Assembly (NCBI GenBank): GCA_037693485.1
Contig: CM075350.1
Location: forward strand, 68,614,001 to 68,678,000
Origin: Kitagawia praeruptora
Taxonomy: Eukaryota; Streptophyta; Magnoliopsida; Apiales; Apiaceae
DNA length: 64,000 nucleotides
Direction: 5' to 3'
Under the pieces are notes generated by a model. The model searched no databases, was not told the origin of the DNA, and was given only the letters and a program-made list of their open reading frames with translations. A program made the position numbers and the translations under genes. Positions 57,801 through 64,000 of the stretch are shown piece by piece. The first letter of the stretch is position 1, and every line of letters starts with the position of its first letter.

Positions 57801-59792
57801 TTCACTCTGGACATGCTCAAGTCCCTCTCCTTTTGCCAGCACATTTGGCTGCCTCTCATTTTTAGTCTCACCTCTCTGTTCTTTTATCTCTCTTTGATTT
57901 TTCACTCCCTCACTCATCCTAGATGCAGTAGTATGAGCAGTACTAACATGCAAAAGAGTAGATTTTACCTTGAAGGCCTTTGAAAGGGGCAAGTCATCAT
58001 CAGAGATATCTTCCACTAATCCTTCTTGTAGTTGTGGTTGAACAGGGATGACAGCATCTTTTGAAGGACTTTTGACAGTATCTTTTGTTGGAATGGTACT
58101 GTCACTTGAATGTTTGACAGCACCTTCTGATTTGTCATTGACAGCATCTTTGGCTGTGACAGCAACTTCCCTAGGGTAAGATGCTTTAAGGGAATCGATC
58201 AAGATGCTGGCTGTTTCAATTTCTGACAAATTTGCATCTTGATCTAATCCAGTGTTTGATGGAGTGGTATCCATTTCACTTTGAGAAATGGGTTCTTGTG
58301 GACCACTAGATGGGGGCTCATCCATGATTTGAGATGGATGATCAACACCTGAGGGGTTGGTACTGTCCCCCTCTCTAGGTTGATTAGAAGAAACAACAGA
58401 TGTGGGAATGAAAGAAGAAGATTGAATTTCAGATTGATTAATTGGCTGTTCCACAGAAAACGATTGTGGAACATCAATAGTATGAATGAATTCCTCACTG
58501 TGCTCTATCTCAATGTGTGTATCTTCAAATACAGGTTCCTCAAGAGTGAATTCTTGAGTTTGTGCAGACTCTTTACAAGGTGCCTTGGGAGACAGGCCAA
58601 TTTCAATAGATGTCCCTTGTTGAGAAGAAACACCTAGAGGTGAGTTCATTTCCCTATCATCCTCTACAGTCTTTTGGGAAACTGTAGGGTGGCTGACAGT
58701 AACCTTGGCCCTTCTAGCTCTCTTCTTCTTAGGCTCAGAAGGGGCTACTGTAGGTTCTTTTTCACTACCAACCTTATTTGCTGCACTAGGTGCAGTGACT
58801 CCCTCTTGACTCTCAACATGGTCACCAGTTGCACTCTCTAGGGTCCTTTTCTTGGATTCCTGTTTGGCCATTTTAAGGGCTTTTGGTAGTCTAGAGTCCC
58901 TAGGTGGAATGTATGGTGTAGAATGTGGATTAACTGAATTTGGGTCTAATTCAGCTTCATTCTCTATTGTGAAAACAGTGTAACCTGTTGGAAATGGAAA
59001 ATCAAGGTTGGGCACTTGATTTACCATGTGTTGTGTGAAACATAGTGGAATATGTGCATTTAAATTTTGTGTGTTAAGAGATGTGTGTGTATTTTTCTTT
59101 AAAACAGGACATTCTTCAAAATCAGAATTGTCCTCAACATTTCCACAAATATTATTAATACACATAGTTAAAAAGCGAGGATAGATGGATACCTTCTTGC
59201 CTATTGCGCTTTTCAACTGTGCCATGATTAGTTTTCCAATGTTCACCTTGTATCCATGGACTAATGAATGAGTGAGCTTCTTGATATATGATGGTATTCC
59301 ATTCCATCCTGTAGTCTTGGTAGAGAATACTTTCACCATTACATCAAAAATCATACTCCACTCTTTTCTCAGAAATTTCCTGTCCATTTCGCCTGTTTGA
59401 TACCACTTATCAGAAGTTTCTTCAAGTTTAGAACCAGAATACCCAATCTTCAGAAAGAACTTCTTCAGAGTATCATCAGTTGCTAGTTCCTTAAAGCTTT
59501 CTTCACTGGTCAACACAATACCCAAAGCCTCATTGATATTCTTTACTGAAAGAGAATGACTTGCATCATCTATATTGAACTTAATGGTTTCATTCTCTCC
59601 AGTTCCTTGAGCACTTGCTGATTTCCAGAATTTTTCAATTCTAACAGCATCAATTTTGGGGGAAGAAGTTATTGCATGACCTAGGTAGGATTTATTCAAG
59701 AACGAAATAAGTCCTTTGAAGCTTTCACCAGCATCACTAGGAGAAAAGATACCAGCAAAATTGGTTTGAGCAATGCTTTGTTTAGGTGCCAT
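54843..59792 (-). CDS. Element C ORF3, 1649 residues, intact
   Basis: Begins at ATG 59792 (MAPKQSIAQT) and stays open for 1649 codons. Residues 139-213 (KFLRKEWSMIFDVMVKVF to YPRFLTMCIN) form the block shared with ORF3 of A and B. A Ser/Pro/Glu-rich region follows, then a segment near 960-1140 rich in Lys/Glu helices. A KDTV/KDAV/KDVN repeat lies around 1190-1250 (56220-56040), and the acidic coiled-coil C-terminus includes RRIDFFNLERMVELLQTYDN. No signal peptide or hydrophobic membrane span is visible, although this ORF is often called env-like. It lacks its own obvious TATA and may be made from a spliced or subgenomic RNA. Function is unknown. Confidence 0.85.
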   Translation of the reverse strand: MAPKQSIAQTNFAGIFSPSDAGESFKGLISFLNKSYLGHAITSSPKIDAVRIEKFWKSASAQGTGENETIKFNIDDASHSLSVKNINEALGIVLTSEESFKELATDDTLKKFFLKIGYSGSKLEETSDKWYQTGEMDRKFLRKEWSMIFDVMVKVFSTKTTGWNGIPSYIKKLTHSLVHGYKVNIGKLIMAQLKSAIGKKVSIYPRFLTMCINNICGNVEDNSDFEECPVLKKNTHTSLNTQNLNAHIPLCFTQHMVNQVPNLDFPFPTGYTVFTIENEAELDPNSVNPHSTPYIPPRDSRLPKALKMAKQESKKRTLESATGDHVESQEGVTAPSAANKVGSEKEPTVAPSEPKKKRARRAKVTVSHPTVSQKTVEDDREMNSPLGVSSQQGTSIEIGLSPKAPCKESAQTQEFTLEEPVFEDTHIEIEHSEEFIHTIDVPQSFSVEQPINQSEIQSSSFIPTSVVSSNQPREGDSTNPSGVDHPSQIMDEPPSSGPQEPISQSEMDTTPSNTGLDQDANLSEIETASILIDSLKASYPREVAVTAKDAVNDKSEGAVKHSSDSTIPTKDTVKSPSKDAVIPVQPQLQEGLVEDISDDDLPLSKAFKVKSTLLHVSTAHTTASRMSEGVKNQREIKEQRGETKNERQPNVLAKGEGLEHVQSELEGANQQKALGLEGIFARDDEIIYKNTESVRTPTASMPQTYPLPPKRFRSGGPSASSNDRLQALENRCATMESKLDNLSSTVKTGFAEIQATLLSLSSLLHAANLTKGEKGKDQKEAEQPERKEELQGEAKRQGEQRSKGEQERVGIASGTEELFEAEVDGEQMLVSKEVLSQIQGNRASSIKINEPVPEKKESTLERLWREKEESNRMGKGKDKLPEYVFSSEPITWTDGSTYSQEEADLITVSHMESTLNNKDEEFNNLVNEAITVSKGKPAKLAEALREKIVNLSVKISSEKRWAVDVYLKSGHSIFITTQLLETFSARVQYILGILVKKNSTIFDESLYMQLGTMVNNKLPEVSLQPYGVSFKQTTAKGTKGLGFLTLEGKTSLQSKVIMDVLKVLLNAPITKERIKAVKDIHKILAKRNMEYSARIKKLIAKANSRRNAQGGNCTFDDTLEKDDDDNQDGGEAGGPKRTELRDFSKEQTQVKGAESKEISENSSSSKKVDEKKEEEVLEALKENQEEMEIDSIHLEKDTVNKDAVKDVNKDGVKDVNKDTVSQDEVTVIEDTVKEDIVRSPIKETVNDPIVKSFKTVRIKRKSKRPTKGKTVYKGEGKATGLGLKKPIMRRRMNSFEMMQLKAKETITSVSIEFDGPKEEVARYILWENKERLIVVEPDFTQITKSKVISKKLIQTSETVKRRIDFFNLERMVELLQTYDNVSKKIMDQVLKYYEARYVEFIEKFGDWTLQNDDDVYQILGLEYEEDNPIPEYNWKEMEKPYSEHEMKMYEAEQRFKEELASRKKSRQQIEDEIEAEMKKNYSKINKINSEESNYQPCVLDNPLRIKYGKEEIYVDSFSKLKTSVLKELYWQVVGSTNSLETLCSWELDMILDQRRGEDPSLDKQRRETLNQFPGRRFKMEGDVLKFRSIVKQNVYWMELRDTLNTASSMIRKYIVENEDDAQSPEEKELIENLRRALREKEQSEKFKSR

Positions 59793-60610
59793 TGTTGAAT
59801 GCTTTGAAAAATGAGAGAGAAAATGCGGTTTTTGGATGCAGAAGGTTGAGAGGTTTTTGCAAATGAAAGTGATAGTAGATTAAACGGTAGATTCAGTTTC
59901 TAATATGAATCGATTTAACCTCTCTTAATTGAACGTGTGATAATGATATTACCCATTAACTCCACTTGCTATATTACGTGGCAGTTGCTATTAGATCGTG
60001 GATTGGTGAAAAGAAATATACGTATGTATATATATATAAAAATTAATATATATATATCTTTCCACTATCTTTGACAGCAACTTCTCGTGACAGCAACTTT
60101 CATTGACAGTAACCTGTGCGCTTTTCTTTCTCTACCAATTCTGACAGCAATTTCTTGTGACAGCAACTTTCATTGACAGCAACTTGTGCGCTAACAATAT
60201 TTCTGTCAATCAGCTTCATGAGTGACAGTAAGTTTTATCTGACAGTAAACTTATCATAAGATCATGCTGTCAGTCACTGTTCACACATAACTTAAGTTAA
60301 GGACACATGATTTCTTAAAATCATTTTAAGACAGACATGTAAAACTATTTTAGCATAGTCATAGCAAGCATGATATCTAAAAATCCTTTTAGCATAGTCA
60401 TAGCAAATATGATATCTAAAAATCCTTTTAGCATAGTCATAGCAAACATGATATCTAAAAATCCTTTTAGCATAGTCATAGCAAACATGCTGTCTGAACA
60501 AGTATCACAATGTACCTTAACTTCTCATGACAGTACCTTCTTGTAACAGTACCTTTAAAAGTTTCTGTCATGAGCTTCGACTACTTAGAATTGATAAACC
60601 AGTTAGATTA
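59793..60610 (-). other. Element C spacer between pol and ORF3
   Basis: Non-coding. TGACAGCA/TGACAGTA words recur at 60070-60260 and 60525-60570. A four-copy tandem repeat lies in the middle. Confidence 0.7.
60351..60495 (-). repeat. 39-bp tandem repeat, four copies
   Basis: Unit TAGCATAGTCATAGCAAACA then TGATATCTAAAAATCCTTT. Copies begin near 60351, 60390, 60429 and 60468. It produces a repetitive minus-strand ORF (YDYAKRIFRYH), which I regard as fortuitous. Confidence 0.9.
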
Positions 60611-63600
60611 TCATACCTGATTTAGCATTCCTAATTCACTCACCAACCTGGTAAATGTTGCTTCATCCAGTGGCTTGGTGAATATATCTGCAAGTTGCTT
60701 ATCTGTTGGAACATAAACCAATTTTACATCTCCTTTTTCAACATGCTCCCTGATGAAATGATGCCTTATATCAATGTGCTTTGTTCTGGAGTGTTGAACT
60801 GGATTGTCTGATATGGCTATGGCACTAGTGTTGTCACAGTAGATAGGAATATTTGACAACTTTAGTCCATAATCCATTAATTGATTTTTCATCCAAAGTA
60901 TTTGTGCACAGCAACTTCCAGCTGCAATATATTCAGCTTCTGCAGTTGATGTAGAAACTGAGTGTTGCTTCTTACTGAACAATGACACCAATCTCCCCCC
61001 AAGAAATTGACAGCTTCCTGTAGTACTTTTTCTGTCAATTTTGCAGCCAGCATAGTCTGAGTCAGAATATCCAATTAGATCAAATCCAGTTTCCTTAGGG
61101 TACCAAAGACCTAGATTTGGGGTGCCTTTGAGATATCTAAAGATTCTTTTAATTGCAACTAAGTGTGATTCTTTTGGATCAGCTTGAAACCTTGCACAGA
61201 GACATGTAGCAAACATTATATCTGGCCTGCTTGCTGTTAAGTACAGCAATGATCCTACCATGCCTCTGTAGGTACTAGAATCCACTTTCTTGCCTTTAGG
61301 ATCTAACTCTAATTTGGTGGCTGTTGAGATAGGTGTCTTGGCAGGTGATGAATCTTCTAAGTTAAACTTTTTGAGAAGCTCTTTGACATACTTAGATTGA
61401 CAGATGAAGATTCCTTCCTTCTTCTGATAGATTTGAAGACCAAGAAAGAATGCTAATTCTCCCATCATGCTCATTTCATACTTGTTTCTCATTAGAGATG
61501 AGAACTTTTCACACAATTTTTCATTTGTTGAGCCAAAGATTATGTCATCAACATATATCTGCACAAGAATGATGTCTTTGCCATGGTATTTATAGAATAA
61601 AGTTTTATCCACCATACCTCTTATAAATTGATTTTCCAGGAGAAAAGTGGATAAAGTGTCATACCAGGCTCTTGGTGCTTGCTTTAAGCCATATAGAGCC
61701 TTGAACAGCTTGTAGACAAAATTATGCAGTTTGTCATTTTCAAATCCAGGAGGCTGTTCAACATACACTTCTTCTTCTAATTCTCCATTTAGAAAGGCAC
61801 TTTTAACATCCATTTGAAATACCTTGAATTTGCAGTGTGCAGCAAAGGCTAAGAAAATTCTTATGGCTTCAAGTCTGGCAACAGGAGCAAATGTTTCATC
61901 ATAATCTATCCCTTCCTGTTGACAGTAACCTTTGGCCACTAGCCTTGCCTTATTTCTTGTCACATTTCCACTCTCATCTATCTTGTTTCTGAAAACCCAT
62001 TTTGTCTCAATGACTGATTTTCCTTTTGGCCTTGGAACTAGTTTCCAAACATTGTTTCTTTCAAATTGATTGAGCTCCTCCTGCATGGCCATCACCCAAT
62101 CAGAATCCAACAATGCTTCTTCAACTATTTTTGGTTCCATTTGAGATAAGAAACATGAAAACATGCTTTCAGCAGAGATATTCCTCCTTGTCCTTACACC
62201 AGTAGTGGGATCTCCAATAATTAGATTACTGGTATGATCTCTGTTCCACTTTGTTGATTGAGGCAAGCTACTTGTTTGATGATATTGTCTTTCATCAATA
62301 TGAGGATTTGATTCTCCACCATTTTCATTATTCTGCTCATTTAACTCAAATTCTCCAGTCTCACATTCTTGTTGATTGATGCCTGAAATTGTCTGTGATT
62401 GAGCTGAAGTTTGATTTAGATTATGAATATTGACAGATTCTTTCTCATATCTCATTGATTGAATGAGACTTGGTTCTTCATCAACATATTCTTCCTTTTC
62501 CAAGTATCCTTGATTTTCAAATCTGAAGGGTTGCATTTGACCATCCTCATGTAGCCCTGGAAACTTGGTTTCATCAAACGTGACATTGACACTTTCTTCA
62601 ATTGTTTTGTGCTCCATGATATAGACTCTGTAGGCAGTCCTTTCTATCCCATATCCCATGAAAATGCCTTCATATGCTTTAGTATCAAACTTGCCTTTTC
62701 TTTCATGGTTGTCTTTCATCAAAAAGCACTTGCTTCCAAAAATATGAAAGTACTTGACAGTAGGCTTCTTTCCTGTCAAAAGATAGTAAGGAGTATTGCC
62801 ATGAGCCTTGTTGATTAGTGTTCTGTTCTGTGTGTAACAAGCAGTGTTGATGGCTTCTGCCCAGAAATATGTTGGTAACTTAGCATTACTCAACATAGTC
62901 CTTGCAGCTTCAATAAGAGTCCTATTTTTCCTTTCTACTACTCCATTTTGCTGTGGAGTTCTTGCAGCAGAGAATTGTTGAACAATTCCTTGATCTTTGC
63001 AGAAGTTTCCAAGTGTAGCATTTCTGAATTCAGTTCCATTGTCACTTCTTAGAAATTGAACTTTTGCTTCAGGGGTCCTGTCAAGTACCCTTATGTGATC
63101 AATGATTTCTTGAGCAGCTTCATCCTTTGATTCTAAAAATTTCACCCAAGTGTACCTAGAATAGTCATCTATCATGACCAGTGCATATCTTTTTCTGGAT
63201 AGTGATTGAACATTCACTGGTCCAAAAAGATCCATGTGAATCAACTTGAGTGCTTCAGTGTTAGTGTTGACTTGCTTTGATTTATGCATTGCTTTCCTCA
63301 ATTTTCCCATTTGACAATCTTCACACAGTCCTTCTTGACAGAATTCCTGTTGAGGTAGTCCTCTCACCAATTCCTTCTTCATCAGCATGTTCATTGTTTT
63401 GAAATTGAGATGAGAAAATTTCTTGTGCCAAAGCATGCTATCTCCAACACTTGCTTTGCTGTAGAAGCAAAATATTCTTTCCTCATTTGTTGAGTTTAAG
63501 TCTGCAACAAATAGGCTTCCTTTCCTTACTCCTTTCAGAGATAGGCTTCTATCCTTCTTGTGGTGAATTGAACATTCCATCATGCCAAAGTTTACTTTGA

Positions 63601-63856
63601 ATCCTTTGTCAGTGAATTGACTGACACTGAGCAGATTATGCTTCAAACCTTCCACAAGAGAGATTTCTTCAATGACAACATTTCCAGCTTTTAAACAGCC
63701 ATATCCCACAGTGTAACCTTTGCTGTTGTCTCCAAAGATTATTGTTGGGCCAGCCTTCTCAACATATTGTGATAGCAGGGATATATCACCAGTCATGTGT
63801 TTGGAACATCCACTGTCGATTATCCACATGACCTGTTTACCTCTCTTTCCCTGCAA
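60611..63856 (-). CDS. pol: Element C pol polyprotein, intact
   Basis: An open frame of about 1081 codons. Protease DSGCSKHMTG is at residue 14. The pre-integrase zinc finger has H144, H149, C178 and C181. Integrase has D209, D272 and E308 (TPQQNGVVERKN). RT has YQ-to-FQMDVKSAFLNGEL, LYGLKQAPRAWY and YVDDIIFGS at 768, and RNase H has DSDYAGCKIDRKSTTGS, STAEAEYIA and DIFTKPLDEA. All catalytic signatures are present. There is no ATG at the beginning. The frame is continuous with the end of gag but separated from it by a TAA about 27 bp upstream, so pol would need stop readthrough, splicing or another route. It is likely competent or nearly so. Confidence 0.95.
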   Translation of the reverse strand: MQGKRGKQVMWIIDSGCSKHMTGDISLLSQYVEKAGPTIIFGDNSKGYTVGYGCLKAGNVVIEEISLVEGLKHNLLSVSQFTDKGFKVNFGMMECSIHHKKDRSLSLKGVRKGSLFVADLNSTNEERIFCFYSKASVGDSMLWHKKFSHLNFKTMNMLMKKELVRGLPQQEFCQEGLCEDCQMGKLRKAMHKSKQVNTNTEALKLIHMDLFGPVNVQSLSRKRYALVMIDDYSRYTWVKFLESKDEAAQEIIDHIRVLDRTPEAKVQFLRSDNGTEFRNATLGNFCKDQGIVQQFSAARTPQQNGVVERKNRTLIEAARTMLSNAKLPTYFWAEAINTACYTQNRTLINKAHGNTPYYLLTGKKPTVKYFHIFGSKCFLMKDNHERKGKFDTKAYEGIFMGYGIERTAYRVYIMEHKTIEESVNVTFDETKFPGLHEDGQMQPFRFENQGYLEKEEYVDEEPSLIQSMRYEKESVNIHNLNQTSAQSQTISGINQQECETGEFELNEQNNENGGESNPHIDERQYHQTSSLPQSTKWNRDHTSNLIIGDPTTGVRTRRNISAESMFSCFLSQMEPKIVEEALLDSDWVMAMQEELNQFERNNVWKLVPRPKGKSVIETKWVFRNKIDESGNVTRNKARLVAKGYCQQEGIDYDETFAPVARLEAIRIFLAFAAHCKFKVFQMDVKSAFLNGELEEEVYVEQPPGFENDKLHNFVYKLFKALYGLKQAPRAWYDTLSTFLLENQFIRGMVDKTLFYKYHGKDIILVQIYVDDIIFGSTNEKLCEKFSSLMRNKYEMSMMGELAFFLGLQIYQKKEGIFICQSKYVKELLKKFNLEDSSPAKTPISTATKLELDPKGKKVDSSTYRGMVGSLLYLTASRPDIMFATCLCARFQADPKESHLVAIKRIFRYLKGTPNLGLWYPKETGFDLIGYSDSDYAGCKIDRKSTTGSCQFLGGRLVSLFSKKQHSVSTSTAEAEYIAAGSCCAQILWMKNQLMDYGLKLSNIPIYCDNTSAIAISDNPVQHSRTKHIDIRHHFIREHVEKGDVKLVYVPTDKQLADIFTKPLDEATFTRLVSELGMLNQV

Positions 63857-64000
63857 GACAGAATGAGTTTAATTTGCATTTGGTACCCAAGTCTTGTTGG
63901 GTCCTGCATACTCAGTATCATCAGAAACTTTATCAATATTTGAAACAATATTATCAGAAGATGGTTCCTTGACTTCTTTTATTATCCACTTAGTTTTTGT
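63857..64000 (-). CDS. gag: C-terminal end of element C gag (partial)
   Basis: Minus-strand frame ending in GPNKTWVPNAN and TAA (about 63873-63875). It corresponds to the VWVPKEK terminus of gag in element B. The rest lies outside the window. Confidence 0.7.

Larger units (their letters stand above)
53512..64000 (-). mobile_element. Sirevirus-like copia retrotransposon C, right part outside window
   Basis: From left: 3' LTR (53512-54675), polypurine tract, ORF3 (54843-59792), spacer, pol (60611-63856) and the end of gag at the window edge. Pol and ORF3 are uninterrupted, so this is the youngest and best preserved of the three Sireviruses here. It lies in an exon of the Ulp1-type gene. The 5-bp CTACC before 53512 should recur after its other LTR. 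Confidence 0.92.

Noticed and set aside
60292..60501. 69-codon ORF with YDYAKRIFRYH repeats
   Set aside because: It is the translation of the 39-bp tandem repeat in the spacer of element C, whose period is a multiple of three.

Overview
The window is nuclear DNA of a plant, most likely a eudicot. It is AT-rich, has spliced genes with GT-AG introns, and consists mainly of transposable elements of plant-specific classes: Sirevirus-type Ty1/copia elements, MULEs, Helitrons, hAT-like MITEs and fold-back MITEs. Species cannot be named from the sequence. Only one ordinary host gene is well supported, a mitochondrial-type glycine-rich RNA-binding protein (RRM gene) with coding exons between 34054 and 35560.

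Left part (1-23299): an old, minus-strand Sirevirus-like copia element (called B) has its 5' LTR at 22041-23299. Its gag, pol and long extra ORF (ORF3) run leftward and off the window. A younger plus-strand Sirevirus (called A, 4425-15533, two LTRs, 5-bp target duplication TGAAT) sits between B's pol and B's ORF3. A also carries a small antisense gene-like ORF between its pol and its ORF3. All coding regions of A and B are broken.

Middle (23300-42930): a copia LTR remnant, AT-rich repeats, a 2.8-kb solo LTR (25914-28709, duplication TATAT), a cluster of small Helitrons (29234-31824) inside a GGTTCGG-type hAT-like remnant, and the RNA-binding protein gene with a fold-back MITE in its first intron. 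Beyond that gene lies a MITE expanded by an unusual palindromic satellite (36117-37170), then a hAT MITE with a perfect 8-bp duplication (38300-38813). AT-rich tandem repeats follow, and then two oppositely oriented copies of one fold-back MITE (41187-41557, 42567-42928).

Right part (42940-53511): the most unusual segment. A MULE carries a MuDR/FAR1-type transposase on the plus strand, a small coiled-coil gene with its own TATA box, and on the minus strand a spliced Ulp1/SENP-type cysteine protease with an intact His-Asp-Cys triad. The space between them is filled with about 18 copies of a CCGCAATG/CATTGCGG hairpin motif, long perfect hairpins, and two 1.2-kb inverted repeats that each hold two facing 5S-rRNA-derived pieces. 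The MULE is cut on the right by a third Sirevirus (called C, minus strand, 53512 to beyond 64000). C has the only intact large retroelement ORFs in the window: a 1081-codon pol and a 1649-codon ORF3.

The three Sireviruses share a layout (LTR, gag, pol, spacer, long hydrophilic ORF3, polypurine tract, LTR). Each has iterated its own short motif through its LTR and spacer.
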